Source: an uncultured Alphaproteobacteria bacterium
GTDB lineage: Bacteria > Pseudomonadota > Alphaproteobacteria > Puniceispirillales > Marisalimonadaceae
NCBI GenBank assembly: GCA_937142855.1
Contig: CAKZQZ010000055.1
Span: 1 to 64,000, forward strand
Length of the DNA: 64,000 nt
Direction of reading: 5' to 3'
The position numbers and the translations under genes were made by a program. Below are positions 33,040-44,156 of the stretch, piece after piece. Under the pieces are notes generated by a model, which saw only the letters and a program-made list of their open reading frames with translations, searched no databases and was not told the DNA's origin. Position 1 is the first letter of the stretch; each line of letters opens with the position of its first letter.

Positions 33040-36000
33040 TATAAAGTCTGTTCTTATCATTGGAGCTGGGCCCATTATAATTGGTCAAGCTTGTGAATTT
33101 GATTATTCAGGAGCCCAAGCATGTAAGGCCTTAAAGGAAGAGGGTATAAGAGTTATTTTAATTAATTCAAATCCCGCAACTATTATGACTGATCCAATGA
33201 TGGCTGATGCAACATATATTGAGCCTATTGAGAAAAATACTATAGAAAAAATTATAGAAATTGAAAAACCTGACGCAGTTCTTCCAACAATGGGTGGACA
33301 AACCGCTTTAAATGCTACTTTAGAGTTATTCCATTCAGGAATTTTAAAAAAACATAATATTGAAATAATAGGAGCTAAACCGGACTCCATTAACAAAGCA
33401 GAAGATAGAGAGTTATTTAAGCAAAGCATGACTAAAATTGGATTAGAGTCAGCTAGAGCTAAAATAGCCAAGAATATTGATGAAGCTTTATTGGCTCTTG
33501 ATTCAGTAGGATTGCCAGCGATTATAAGGCCTTCTTTTACCTTAGGCGGAGAAGGTGGAGGCATAGCATATAATAATGATGAATTCTTAGATATTGTGTT
33601 AAATGGACTAAAGTTATCTCCTACCTCTGAAGTACTTATTGAAGAGTCTCTCCTTGGCTGGAAAGAATATGAAATGGAGGTTGTTCGAGACAACACCGAC
33701 AATTGTATAATAATTTGTTCAATTGAAAATGTAGATCCAATGGGAGTTCACACAGGTGACTCAATAACAGTAGCTCCAGCTTTAACACTTACAGACAAAG
33801 AATATCAAAGAATGCGCAATGCAAGTATTGCGGTTTTAAGAGAAATTGGAGTAGATACTGGAGGATCGAACGTTCAATTTGCACTAAATCCTATTGATGG
33901 AAGACTAATTGTAATAGAAATGAACCCACGAGTTAGTAGATCTTCAGCACTTGCTTCAAAGGCTACAGGTTTTCCAATAGCTAAAATTGCGGCTAAACTA
34001 GCAATTGGTTACACTTTAGATGAATTAAAAAATGATATAACAAAATCTACACCAGCCAGCTTTGAACCAACAATTGATTATGTGGTAACTAAAATACCTA
34101 GGTTTACATTTGAAAAATTTCCTGGAAGCGAAAGTTTATTAACTACGTCTATGAAATCTGTTGGAGAAGCAATGGCAATTGGAAGGTCTTTTCAAGAATC
34201 TCTTCAAAAAGCGCTTCGTTCATTAGAGACAGGTCTATCAGGCTTAAATGATGTTTCTTATCCATTTGAAAAAGAAATGTTTAAAGATAAAGATAAAATT
34301 TCAGGCTGGTTGGCTGAACAAGTTCCTGAACGCATATTGAGAATTGCAACAGCAATAAGAAATAGTATTTCGCTTGAAGAAATTTCCAGGATTACTGGAT
34401 GGGACAAGTGGTTTCTACAACAAATATCAGGTATTATCAAAATTGAAGACACAATAAAGAATTATGATTTATCAGTTAATCCAAAATTTTTGAGAAATAT
34501 TAAATCTATGGGTTTTTCTGATAAACGTATCTCAGAATTAACAGGCATAAGTACAGACAAAATTCAAAACCTAAGGTATGATTTTAAAATTTTTCCATCA
34601 TATAAAAGAGTTGATACATGTGCAGCTGAATTTTATTCTGAAACGGCTTATTTATATAGCTCTTATGAGCAAAATGAAGTTAATGAGTGCGAGGTTTATC
34701 CATCTCAAAAAAAGAAAGTGATTATTCTTGGCGGAGGACCAAATAGAATTGGGCAAGGAATAGAATTTGATTACTGTTGTGTTCATGCAGCTTATAGCTT
34801 ATCAGAAGCAGGCTTTGAAACGATAATGATTAATTGTAATCCCGAGACTGTTTCAACTGATTATGATACTTCTGATAAACTATATTTTGAACCATTAACC
34901 CATGAAGATGTTTTATCTATTATAAACAAAGAAAGTCAAAATGGAGAGGTTTTGGGTGTTATCGTTCAATTAGGCGGCCAAACTCCTTTAAAAATCTCAG
35001 AAAGCTTAAATCAAGCTGGCATCAAAATTCTAGGAACCTCCGTGGATGCCATTGATTTGGCTGAAGATAGAGAAAGATTCAAAGAGTTACTTCAAAAAAT
35101 TGACTTAAGACAACCAGAAAATGGAATTGCGAGTAGTAAACAAGAGGCAATCGAAATTACTAAAAAAATAGGTTTTCCAGTTGTTATAAGACCAAGTTAT
35201 GTACTTGGGGGAAGGGCTATGGAGATTGTTCATAATGAAGAGCAACTTCAAAAATATATTAATGAAGCCGTAAGTGTTTCTGGCGATAGTCCTGTCCTAA
35301 TTGATAGTTTTTTAAGAAACGCGGTTGAAGTAGATGTAGACGCAATATCAGATGGTAATGAAACGTTTATCGCTGGTATTATGGAACATATTGAAGAAGC
35401 AGGCATTCATTCAGGAGATTCTGCGTGTGCACTACCTCCCCAAACACTAAAAAAAGATATAATTAAAGATATTATAGACCACACAAATAAACTTGCTAAA
35501 GAATTAAATGTTATTGGTTTTATTAATATACAATTTGCTATACAAGACGAAAATATTTTCATTTTAGAAGTAAACCCTAGAGGCAGTAGAACTATACCTT
35601 TTGTTGCTAAATCTATCGGGATACCTCTTGTGAAGATAGCAGCTTTGATAATGACAGGGAAAAAATTATCTGATTTCAAACTCAACACTTTTAAAATGGA
35701 ACATATATCAGTAAAAGAAGCCGTTTTTCCATTTGCTAGATTCCCTGGAACAGACGTCATACTTGGTCCAGAAATGAAATCAACCGGTGAAGTTATGGGT
35801 ATTGGATCAACATTTGGTGAAGCTTTTGCAAAAAGCCAACTAGGAGCTAATGTCAATTTACCATTAAGTGGTCAAGTTTTTATATCTATAAAGGATGGCG
35901 ATAAAAGAAATATTATACCTATCGCCAAAAAATTCTCTGAATTAGGATTTTCTATATGTGCTACTTTCGGAACAGCTAAAGCATTAAATGATAATAATAT

Positions 36001-36262
36001 CGAAACTAAATATATAAAAAAAGTTATAGAAGGTAGACCAAATGCAGTTGATGCAATGTTATCTGATGAGATTCAAATAGTAATTAATACAGCTGAAGGA
36101 ACTAATTCAATTAAAGATAGTTTTTCTTTAAGACAAACCGCTCTTTTAAATAAAATTCCATATTATACTACTCTTCAAGGTGCTAATGCAGCTACTTTAG
36201 GCATAAAAGCTATGAAAAACAAGAAATTGGATGTGAAATCAATCCAATCATATTTTGAATAA
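33023..36262 (+). CDS. carB: Carbamoyl-phosphate synthase large subunit
   Basis: 1079 aa, duplicated ATP-grasp halves; [26 protein letters not shown]. Confidence 0.98.
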   Translation: MPKRSDIKSVLIIGAGPIIIGQACEFDYSGAQACKALKEEGIRVILINSNPATIMTDPMMADATYIEPIEKNTIEKIIEIEKPDAVLPTMGGQTALNATLELFHSGILKKHNIEIIGAKPDSINKAEDRELFKQSMTKIGLESARAKIAKNIDEALLALDSVGLPAIIRPSFTLGGEGGGIAYNNDEFLDIVLNGLKLSPTSEVLIEESLLGWKEYEMEVVRDNTDNCIIICSIENVDPMGVHTGDSITVAPALTLTDKEYQRMRNASIAVLREIGVDTGGSNVQFALNPIDGRLIVIEMNPRVSRSSALASKATGFPIAKIAAKLAIGYTLDELKNDITKSTPASFEPTIDYVVTKIPRFTFEKFPGSESLLTTSMKSVGEAMAIGRSFQESLQKALRSLETGLSGLNDVSYPFEKEMFKDKDKISGWLAEQVPERILRIATAIRNSISLEEISRITGWDKWFLQQISGIIKIEDTIKNYDLSVNPKFLRNIKSMGFSDKRISELTGISTDKIQNLRYDFKIFPSYKRVDTCAAEFYSETAYLYSSYEQNEVNECEVYPSQKKKVIILGGGPNRIGQGIEFDYCCVHAAYSLSEAGFETIMINCNPETVSTDYDTSDKLYFEPLTHEDVLSIINKESQNGEVLGVIVQLGGQTPLKISESLNQAGIKILGTSVDAIDLAEDRERFKELLQKIDLRQPENGIASSKQEAIEITKKIGFPVVIRPSYVLGGRAMEIVHNEEQLQKYINEAVSVSGDSPVLIDSFLRNAVEVDVDAISDGNETFIAGIMEHIEEAGIHSGDSACALPPQTLKKDIIKDIIDHTNKLAKELNVIGFINIQFAIQDENIFILEVNPRGSRTIPFVAKSIGIPLVKIAALIMTGKKLSDFKLNTFKMEHISVKEAVFPFARFPGTDVILGPEMKSTGEVMGIGSTFGEAFAKSQLGANVNLPLSGQVFISIKDGDKRNIIPIAKKFSELGFSICATFGTAKALNDNNIETKYIKKVIEGRPNAVDAMLSDEIQIVINTAEGTNSIKDSFSLRQTALLNKIPYYTTLQGANAATLGIKAMKNKKLDVKSIQSYFE

Positions 36263-36315
36263 TTTATATATATATATTATAATTTTAATTTGAATTAACT
36301 ATCGAAAGTAAGGAT

Positions 36316-36792
36316 ATGGATAAAATACCTTTTACATCCTCTGGGCTTGAAATAATAAAGTTAGAATTAAATAATCTAAAAAAAAATGAACGTCCTCAAA
36401 TAATACAAGCTATATCTTCGGCAAGGGAACATGGTGATCTTAAAGAAAATGCAGAATATCACGCTGCAAAAGATAAACAGGCATTCGTAGAAGGAAGAAT
36501 AACTGAGCTAGAAGATGTGATTAGTAGAGCTAATGTTATAGATTTAAGTAAACTTTCCGGTAAAACCATAACCTTTGGTGCTAAAGTTAAAATTTTAGAT
36601 GAAGATACAAATCAAGAAACTGATTATCATATTGTAGGTCCATATGAAGCAAATTTGGAAGCGGGCCTAATATCAATTGCCTCTCCTATAGCTAAGGCTT
36701 TGATTGGTAAAGAAGAAAATATGTCTGTGGAAGTAAGAACACCAAGTGGGATAAAAAATTATGAGATTGTTTCAATAACAATACCTAAATAA
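36316..36792 (+). CDS. greA: Transcription elongation factor GreA
   Basis: AREHGDLKENAEYHAAKDKQAFVEGRI; SPIAKALIGKE. Confidence 0.97.
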   Translation: MDKIPFTSSGLEIIKLELNNLKKNERPQIIQAISSAREHGDLKENAEYHAAKDKQAFVEGRITELEDVISRANVIDLSKLSGKTITFGAKVKILDEDTNQETDYHIVGPYEANLEAGLISIASPIAKALIGKEENMSVEVRTPSGIKNYEIVSITIPK

Positions 36793-36798
36793 TATTTT

Positions 36799-37272
36799 TT
36801 AAAGAGGAACACCCGGCAAGCTTTTAGTACTCCTGATATTAAGTGAAGTTTTTACATTGCTAACTTTAGGAGCCTGAGTTAAATTCTGTGTCAAAAATTT
36901 TTGAAAATGATCCCAGTCTTCTGCAACAATTTTAAGAAGAAAATCTACCTCTCCAACTAACATATGGCACTCTCGAACTTCTGGAAATAGTGAAATATAT
37001 TTTTCGAATATTTGAAGATCACTCTCAACCTGACTTTCCAAGCCAACGTAAGCAAACACTGTAACCTTAAAACCTAAAAGCTCTGAATTTAAAATGGCAT
37101 TATAACCACGTATATAACCGCTTTCCTCAAGAGATTTCACGCGTCTTAAACAAGAAGGTGGAGAAATATTAACAATTCTTGCTAAATCAACATTGCTAAT
37201 TTTACCATCATTTTGTAATTCATTTAATAATTTAATATCTATATGATCAAGCTTGGTTTTCTCATTTTTCAT
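36799..37272 (-). CDS. Lrp/AsnC family transcriptional regulator
   Basis: LDHIDIKLLNELQNDGKISNVDLARIVNISPPSCLRRVKSLEESGYIRGYNA. Confidence 0.95.
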   Translation of the reverse strand: MKNEKTKLDHIDIKLLNELQNDGKISNVDLARIVNISPPSCLRRVKSLEESGYIRGYNAILNSELLGFKVTVFAYVGLESQVESDLQIFEKYISLFPEVRECHMLVGEVDFLLKIVAEDWDHFQKFLTQNLTQAPKVSNVKTSLNIRSTKSLPGVPL

Positions 37273-37416
37273 TTAATATTTTTTCTGTTTTTACAATAAA
37301 TTAGCATTTAATTTAAATATCATTATTAAATATATAGTGTAATTTTATTTCATAAAGTAAATTTAAAATAAAAGATAATTATTCTCATAATAATATTTGT
37401 TAAGGAGCTAATTATA

Positions 37417-38349
37417 ATTAATACATGGATCATTAGTGATGGAACGGTAGGAATGGAAAAACAATCTATCGCACTAGCAAATTTATTAAAGCAAAAATAT
37501 GAAATAATAAATTATACCCCCCCATATTTTCTTAAAAAATTACCATTATTAGGAAAATTTTATTTCTCAAATATTTTAAAAAAAATTTTATTAAACAGAA
37601 AATCTCCTACATATATTATTACTTGTGGGAAAAGAATGGCTGGTATCTCAATTTTTATAAAGTCAAAGCTAAACGATAAGATTAAGACAATCCACATTCA
37701 AAACCCAGGGGTTTCAATAAAACACTTTGATTTATTAATAATCCCTGAACATGATCAGGTTACTGGATCGAACATTATACAAACGAAAGGAGCTCTAAAC
37801 TTCTTTGACTATAGCGAATTAGAAAATAAGTATGAATATTTAAGACAAAATAATGAAAAAACAATTTTATTGATGGTTGGTGGTAAAAATAAAAGGTATA
37901 CCCCACAAAGTATAGATTATCTTGATTTGAGCATGAAAGTTATTAGTACAATAAAAAATACTAATGGAAAACTTCTATTATCAGTTTCAAGAAGGACCCC
38001 TCAAAAAGCAATCAGAATTTTGGATAAATTATTTTCTAAATCTCTTAACAATTATGAAATTTTATATACATCGAAAAATAATCCATACCCAGATATTTTG
38101 AAATCTATCGACTATGGTATCGTAACAAGTGATAGTGTTAATATGATTTCAGAAATAGCGACCACACCAATTCCAGTATTTATTTATAAATTTCCAAAAG
38201 AATCAGGGAAAATTTTAGATTTTTTAGATGATTTAGAGAGTTTAGGAATTATAAAAATTCTTGATAATAAATTATTTACATATAAAAAAACAAAACTGAA
38301 TACAAATAAAGATACTGCTTTAAAAATTAACAAGTTTCTGGGAATTTAA
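37417..38349 (+). CDS. Mitochondrial fission ELM1-like family protein (DUF1022-type); likely ATT (37417) or ATA (37414) start
   Basis: ORF track starts at 37453, but the in-frame extension TWIISDGTVGMEKQSIALANLL carries the family N-terminal W-x(3)-DG-x(2)-G-x(3)-Q motif; SD AAGGAG at 37402-37407; no ATG/GTG/TTG in frame back to the stop at 37369-37371. Confidence 0.75.
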   Translation: MNTWIISDGTVGMEKQSIALANLLKQKYEIINYTPPYFLKKLPLLGKFYFSNILKKILLNRKSPTYIITCGKRMAGISIFIKSKLNDKIKTIHIQNPGVSIKHFDLLIIPEHDQVTGSNIIQTKGALNFFDYSELENKYEYLRQNNEKTILLMVGGKNKRYTPQSIDYLDLSMKVISTIKNTNGKLLLSVSRRTPQKAIRILDKLFSKSLNNYEILYTSKNNPYPDILKSIDYGIVTSDSVNMISEIATTPIPVFIYKFPKESGKILDFLDDLESLGIIKILDNKLFTYKKTKLNTNKDTALKINKFLGI

Positions 38350-39747
38350 TAACTTTCCTAAATTTCTTAATTTTTTAACTTTTCGATTAAGCAACTCCCA
38401 ATTATCAAACTTTTCTATTTGTTGCCAAATTTTTTCGACCTCTGATATGAGCATATTTTCTTTATTCTCTTTTATTGATACAATTTTTTCTTGATTAAAT
38501 TCGTTTGCAATTGTGTCTTGGAGTATTTCAGTTATTTGTGTGAAATTACCAGATTTGTATTTATTTCCATAATTACTATTTAAACAATCATTAACTGAGT
38601 CTTTGCCCCCATAAAAATCATGAAAAAAGGAAACAAAATCAATTTTATAATTTTCACTATCATTAAATAAAATTTTTATAATTAAATTTAAATTTTTTGG
38701 GTCTATTTCTTTTATCCCCATTCTCCAACAAAAATGTTTGTTAAGTGAAGTATTAAAGTGAGCTGAAAATAGATTTAAAATTTCAAGAATTTTTTTTTCA
38801 GGAATAAATTCTTTTAAACTTTTACCTAGTTGGGTTAAGGCCCACAAAGCAGCATCAGGTTGTCTACCAAATGAGTATCTACCATTATAATCAAAATATG
38901 CTGCTGTGAAATTTGGGTTTGCAAACTCTACAAAACGCCAAGGGCCATAATCAAAGACCTCTCCAGTTACATTGAAATTATCTGTATTTAATACCCCATG
39001 GACAAAGCCAGCTATAATTATTTTACCCATTGTGTCAGCAATTTTTTTTACAGTTTCTAAAAAAATATCTTCTGCTAAAATTTCAATTTTAGATTTACTA
39101 TTAATATTTAAGAAATAATTCTTAGCTAAATGATATAATAAAATTTCTATGTTTTCTTTTTGATTTAAATACGCAAGTCTTTGGAAGGTACCAATTCTAA
39201 TATGTCCGTTACAACGTCTTACCAGCACTGCAGATCTTGTAGGTGATGGCTCATCACTTCTGTCAAGCTTTTCAAAAGTTTCTATGATGGAAAGTGTTTG
39301 ACTAGTATTTACCCCTAATGCAGACAAAAACTCAGTAGCTAATAATTCACGAACAGCGCCTTTTAGTGTTAACCTCCCATCGCCGTTCCTACTATACTTT
39401 GTCTGTCCAGAACCTTTTGTACCTAAATCCCAAAGAATATTATTTTTAGCTAAAATTTGACATAACAAAAAACCTCTTCCATCTCCAAGATCTGGATTAT
39501 ATTGTCCAAATTGATGTCCATGATATTTTAAAACTAAAGGTTTATGACAAACTTTAGGAAACTTTAAAAACTTTCCAAAATGATCTATCCATTGATTATT
39601 AGTTAATTGATCCAAACCAATTAATTTACTTGCCCTATTATTTCTAAACCTTAGTTTATGATCAGGAAATATTGCCGGGACACCTAAATCAAAAAAACTA
39701 TCACCCAAACTATAATGTTTATCTATGAATATTGGATGATTTTTCAT
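38320..39747 (-). CDS. selO: Protein adenylyltransferase SelO (YdiU/UPF0061)
   Basis: YHGHQFGQYNPDLGDGRGFLLCQ, LGTKGSGQTKYSRNGDGRLTLKGAVRE, HGVLNTDNFNVTGEVFDYGPWRF. Confidence 0.95.
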   Translation of the reverse strand: MKNHPIFIDKHYSLGDSFFDLGVPAIFPDHKLRFRNNRASKLIGLDQLTNNQWIDHFGKFLKFPKVCHKPLVLKYHGHQFGQYNPDLGDGRGFLLCQILAKNNILWDLGTKGSGQTKYSRNGDGRLTLKGAVRELLATEFLSALGVNTSQTLSIIETFEKLDRSDEPSPTRSAVLVRRCNGHIRIGTFQRLAYLNQKENIEILLYHLAKNYFLNINSKSKIEILAEDIFLETVKKIADTMGKIIIAGFVHGVLNTDNFNVTGEVFDYGPWRFVEFANPNFTAAYFDYNGRYSFGRQPDAALWALTQLGKSLKEFIPEKKILEILNLFSAHFNTSLNKHFCWRMGIKEIDPKNLNLIIKILFNDSENYKIDFVSFFHDFYGGKDSVNDCLNSNYGNKYKSGNFTQITEILQDTIANEFNQEKIVSIKENKENMLISEVEKIWQQIEKFDNWELLNRKVKKLRNLGKLLNSQKLVNF

Positions 39748-39766
39748 TAATTATAAAAACCTAACT

Positions 39767-40738
39767 TTATCTAAAAAGCTTGTCTTTCAATTTATTTTGC
39801 AGATTATCATAAAGATCTGATACTTGTTCAGCGTATCCATTGTAAATAATTGTTGGAATTCTTTCTTCTTTACCTAATTGTTGCTCTGTTGCCTGAGACC
39901 ACCTAGGGTGTGAAACATTAGGGTTAACATTTGCCCAAAAACCGTATTCTTTAGGAGCAAGTTTTTCCCACATGCCAATAGGCCTTTCTTTAACAAAACT
40001 GATTTTTACTATAGATTTTATTGACTTAAATCCATATTTCCATGGAAGAACTAACCTAAAAGGAGCTCCATTTTGATTTGGTAATTCTTTACCGTATATT
40101 CCTGTTGCCATGAAACTAAGTTCATTGGTTGCTTCTTCTATCGTGATAGCTTCTTGATATGGCCAAGGATACCATTTTTGTTTTTGTCCAGGTGCTACAT
40201 CTGGATTATAGAAAGTTTCGAATTTTACAAACCTAGCGTCAGAATTTGGTTCAACAAGAGATATGATTTTATTTAATGGAAAACCTGCCCAAGGGACCGT
40301 CATAGACCATGCTTCTACACACCTAAAACGGTAAACTCGTTCTTCTATCCCACCTATCTTTTTAATTAAATCATTTATATCTATTTTTAGAGGTTTATTA
40401 ACCAAACCATCGATGCTTAACAACCAAGGCTTAGTTTTCAGTTTAGACGCTTTTCTCCAAATATTTTTATTAGATCCAAACTCATAAAAATTTGTATAAG
40501 TAGTTGCATATTTCTCTTTTGTTAATTCTCTATTAACATTATAAATTTTATTTACTGGCGGAGGGTAGAAAGAGTTGGCTGAACCATATACAGAATAGGG
40601 CAAAAAACTTGACCCTGCAAAAACTAAAGAGCTACTTGCTAATTTCTTAAGAATTTCTCTTCTTTTTATAAATTCTCTTTCACCAGTAATATCATTTTGA
40701 CTTAAAGACCATGCCTTTTTTATATGAATGAATGACAA
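39767..40738 (-). CDS. msrP: Protein-methionine-sulfoxide reductase catalytic subunit MsrP (YedY)
   Basis: Tat-like KRREILKKLA; YRFRCVEAWSMTVPWAGFPL; ATGIYGKELPNQNGAPFRLVLPWKYGFKSIKSI. Confidence 0.95.
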   Translation of the reverse strand: MSFIHIKKAWSLSQNDITGEREFIKRREILKKLASSSLVFAGSSFLPYSVYGSANSFYPPPVNKIYNVNRELTKEKYATTYTNFYEFGSNKNIWRKASKLKTKPWLLSIDGLVNKPLKIDINDLIKKIGGIEERVYRFRCVEAWSMTVPWAGFPLNKIISLVEPNSDARFVKFETFYNPDVAPGQKQKWYPWPYQEAITIEEATNELSFMATGIYGKELPNQNGAPFRLVLPWKYGFKSIKSIVKISFVKERPIGMWEKLAPKEYGFWANVNPNVSHPRWSQATEQQLGKEERIPTIIYNGYAEQVSDLYDNLQNKLKDKLFR

Positions 40739-40756
40739 ATAAAACTCCCAAATTTG

Positions 40757-41959
40757 TTAAGATAAACTTAAAACTGCTCTTTCAATTCTATCCATGGCCT
40801 CTTTGAGTAAATCTAAACTTGTCGCGTAAGAAACTCTAAAATAAGGCTCTAAACCAAATGCGGCTCCAGGAACTGCAGCAACTTCGGCTTCATCTAAAAG
40901 CCATTCAACAACTTCGGAGTCATTATTTAAAATTTTTCCATCTTTTGTTTTTTTTCCTAACAAACCTTCAACATTTGGATAAGCATAAAAGGCTCCTTTA
41001 GGCATTATACAATTTATTCCAGGGATGGAGTTAAGTTTATTAACTACGAAATGTCTTCTTTCGTCAAACGCATCAAGACATGGTTTCAGAAAGTCTTTAC
41101 TTCCTCCAATACCAGCCATTGCAGCATGTTGTGAAATTGAAGAAGGGTTAGAAGTTGACTGCCCTTGAATTTTAATCATAGCTTTAATTAGTTTCTCAGG
41201 ACCAGCAGCATATCCAATCCGCCATCCTGTCATACAATAGCTTTTTGAAACACCGTTGACAGTTAATGTCCTGTACTTAAGGTCAGGTGCAACTTGTGCA
41301 AAAGTAAAAAATTTATAATTATCGTATACAATATACTCATAAATATCATCAGTCATGACGTGTAAGTTTTCATGTTTTCTAACAACACTAGCTATATTCT
41401 CTAGCTCTTCTTTACTATAACAAGATCCCGTTGGGTTAGATGGACTATTTAAAATTAACCATTTACTATTTTTTGTTACAACTTTTTCTAAAGCTTCTGC
41501 AGTTAATTTAAAATCTGTTTTAGATGAACAATTAACTATTATTGGTTTTCCGCCTGCAAGCAATGTCATATCTGGGTATGAAACCCAATATGGTGCTGGA
41601 ATAATGACTTCGTCAATTTCATTTAAAGAGCTAACTAAAGCATTATATAAAATTTGCTTTCCTCCAGTTCCAACAATAATGTCATTAATGGTATAATTTA
41701 AATCGTTGTCTTTCTTAAATTTATCAACAATACATTGCCTAAGTTCAGGAGTACCTTCAATATTTGTATATTTTGTATAACCTTTATTAATAGCATCTAT
41801 AGCCGCGTCTTTAACGTGCTTAGGAGTATCAAAATCAGGTTCTCCAGAAGAGAGCCCTATTACTTTTTTTCCTTCTCTTTTAAGCTGTGCTGCTTTGGCA
41901 GTAATGACCATTGTCGCAGATGGCTTTATTCTTTTCAAATTTTCGGAAATAAACGACAT
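40757..41959 (-). CDS. Aspartate aminotransferase-type class I PLP aminotransferase
   Basis: GLSSGEPDFDTPKHVKDAA, NSPSNPTGSCYS, SKSYCMTGWRIGYAAGP. Confidence 0.93.
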   Translation of the reverse strand: MSFISENLKRIKPSATMVITAKAAQLKREGKKVIGLSSGEPDFDTPKHVKDAAIDAINKGYTKYTNIEGTPELRQCIVDKFKKDNDLNYTINDIIVGTGGKQILYNALVSSLNEIDEVIIPAPYWVSYPDMTLLAGGKPIIVNCSSKTDFKLTAEALEKVVTKNSKWLILNSPSNPTGSCYSKEELENIASVVRKHENLHVMTDDIYEYIVYDNYKFFTFAQVAPDLKYRTLTVNGVSKSYCMTGWRIGYAAGPEKLIKAMIKIQGQSTSNPSSISQHAAMAGIGGSKDFLKPCLDAFDERRHFVVNKLNSIPGINCIMPKGAFYAYPNVEGLLGKKTKDGKILNNDSEVVEWLLDEAEVAAVPGAAFGLEPYFRVSYATSLDLLKEAMDRIERAVLSLS

Positions 41960-42090
41960 AACCTAACTCCATATATTTTTTATTTCCTAGATCTACTACA
42001 AAACAAAATGTTTAAAAATCTTTTTTGTTAATAATTAAGTTATTTTTTGGTATAGGATAAATTTTAATCTTTCTGTAAAACATGTAAAAT

Positions 42091-44136
42091 ATGAATAACT
42101 TAGAAAATTTAGTTTATAAGAATGTTACTAATTCTAGTTTTTCATTAGAATCTAATTTTATACCTACTGGAGATCAACCAAAAGCAATTGAAGAACTAAT
42201 TACAGGAATAAAAAACAAAGAGAAAGATCAGGTTCTTCTTGGGGTAACCGGATCAGGTAAAACTTTTACTATGGCTCATGTAATTAATTCCTTAAATAGA
42301 CCCTCCTTAATTATGGCTCCCAACAAGACACTTGCAGCACAACTATATGGAGAAATGAAGGATTTTTTTCCTAACAATGCTGTTGAATATTTTGTTTCGT
42401 ATTATGACTATTATCAACCAGAGGCCTACGTTCCTCGATCAGATACATATATAGAAAAGGAATCGAGTATCAACGATCAAATTGATAGAATGCGACACTC
42501 TGCAACCAGAGCTCTTCTTGAGAGGCAAGATGTTATTATAATTGCTTCTGTATCATGTATTTATGGTATTGGGTCAGTCGAAACATACTCTAAAATGATC
42601 GTAAATTTAAAAATAGGTGAAGAAGTTTCTCGTCAAAAATTACTACGACAATTTACAGAACTTCAATACACGCGAAATGACATGTCTTTTGTTAGAGGCA
42701 CATTTAGAGTTAGAGGCGATAGCATTGAGATTTTTCCAGCTCATTTAGAATCCATTGCTTGGCGAATAACATTATTCGGCGATGAAATAGAAGAAATTTA
42801 TGAGGTTGATGCTTTAACAGGTGAAAAATTAGCAAAATTGAAGACTGTAAAAATATATGCAAATTCTCATTATGTTACTCCAAGACCCACCTTAAACGAA
42901 GCTATAAAATCAATAAAAGAAGAATTAAAAGTTCATTTAGAAATTCTTTATAAAAATAACAAATTAGTTGAAGCACAAAGATTAGAACAAAGAACTAACT
43001 TTGATATAGAAATGATGTTAGCTGCCGGTACTTGTCCGGGTATTGAAAACTACAGTAGATATTTATCAGGAAGAAACCCAGGAGAGCCACCCCCTACTCT
43101 TTTTGAATATTTGCCAGATAATGCATTAGTTTTTACAGATGAAAGCCATATCACTGTGAGTCAAATAGGTGCAATGTACAAAGGCGATTTTCGAAGAAAA
43201 TCAACATTATCAGAATATGGATTTAGATTACCTTCATGTTTAGATAATAGACCTCTGAAATTTGAAGAATGGGAGGCTTTTAGGCCACAGACAATTCACG
43301 TCTCAGCCACACCAGGAGATTGGGAGTTAAATAAAACTAATGGTGTTTTCATTGAACAAGCCCTGAGGCCAACAGGTTTGGTAGATCCAGAAATAATAAT
43401 TAGACCAACTAAAACACAGGTAGATGACCTTATTTATGAAACAAAAGAACAATCAAAAAAAGGAAATAGGGTTTTAATTACAACACTTACAAAAAAAATG
43501 GCCGAGGCATTGAGTGAGTATATGTTTGAGGCAGGCTTAAAAGTTAGATATATCCACTCTGATGTAGATACACTTGAACGTATCGAAATAATAAGAGATT
43601 TAAGACTAGGAGTGTTTGACGCTTTAATTGGTATTAACCTTCTTCGCGAAGGCCTTGATATACCAGAATGTGCACTAGTTGCTATCCTTGATGCTGATAA
43701 AGAAGGCTACTTGCGTTCAAAAACATCACTTATCCAAACTATTGGGAGAGCTGCAAGGCATGTGGAAGGCAAAGTGGTACTCTATGCTGATACAATTACT
43801 GGATCTATGAAGTACGCAATTGATGAAACTGAAAGAAGAAGAAGAAAACAAATTGAATATAATAAAACAAATAACATAACTCCCAAAACTGTAATAAGTA
43901 AAATCTCAGATATCCTTGCTGAGTTGAACAATAATGAAGAAAATCAAAAAAATAAAAAATCTAATCAGACAGGAAAAACTATAAAACAATCTATAGAAGA
44001 ACTTGAAATAGAAATGGATAAAGCAGCCAGCAACCTTGAATTTGAGGAAGCTGCTAAGATAAGAGATGAAATTAAAAAGTTAAAGCAAAAAGAATTAGGC
44101 TTAATGATTGTTCCAAAAGAAAATAATAGAAAATAA
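42091..44136 (+). CDS. uvrB: Excinuclease ABC subunit UvrB
   Basis: [29 protein letters not shown]-terminal UVR motif. Confidence 0.98.
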   Translation: MNNLENLVYKNVTNSSFSLESNFIPTGDQPKAIEELITGIKNKEKDQVLLGVTGSGKTFTMAHVINSLNRPSLIMAPNKTLAAQLYGEMKDFFPNNAVEYFVSYYDYYQPEAYVPRSDTYIEKESSINDQIDRMRHSATRALLERQDVIIIASVSCIYGIGSVETYSKMIVNLKIGEEVSRQKLLRQFTELQYTRNDMSFVRGTFRVRGDSIEIFPAHLESIAWRITLFGDEIEEIYEVDALTGEKLAKLKTVKIYANSHYVTPRPTLNEAIKSIKEELKVHLEILYKNNKLVEAQRLEQRTNFDIEMMLAAGTCPGIENYSRYLSGRNPGEPPPTLFEYLPDNALVFTDESHITVSQIGAMYKGDFRRKSTLSEYGFRLPSCLDNRPLKFEEWEAFRPQTIHVSATPGDWELNKTNGVFIEQALRPTGLVDPEIIIRPTKTQVDDLIYETKEQSKKGNRVLITTLTKKMAEALSEYMFEAGLKVRYIHSDVDTLERIEIIRDLRLGVFDALIGINLLREGLDIPECALVAILDADKEGYLRSKTSLIQTIGRAARHVEGKVVLYADTITGSMKYAIDETERRRRKQIEYNKTNNITPKTVISKISDILAELNNNEENQKNKKSNQTGKTIKQSIEELEIEMDKAASNLEFEEAAKIRDEIKKLKQKELGLMIVPKENNRK

Positions 44137-44156
44137 TTTAAATTTATTAAGTAAAC

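Noticed and set aside
33103-33702. 199-aa minus-strand ORF inside carB
   Set aside because: Fully antisense to unambiguous carB; sequence has no recognisable domain and looks like a shadow ORF from codon bias.
35407-35856. 149-aa minus-strand ORF inside carB
   Set aside because: Shadow ORF antisense to carB; no domain or plausible expression signal.
36263-36280. TATATATATA tract between carB and greA
   Set aside because: Short AT dinucleotide run in an AT-rich spacer; no evidence of phase variation.
41990-42090. SOS/LexA box upstream of uvrB
   Set aside because: No GTTC-N7-GTTC or CTGT-N8-ACAG type motif seen by eye in the spacer.
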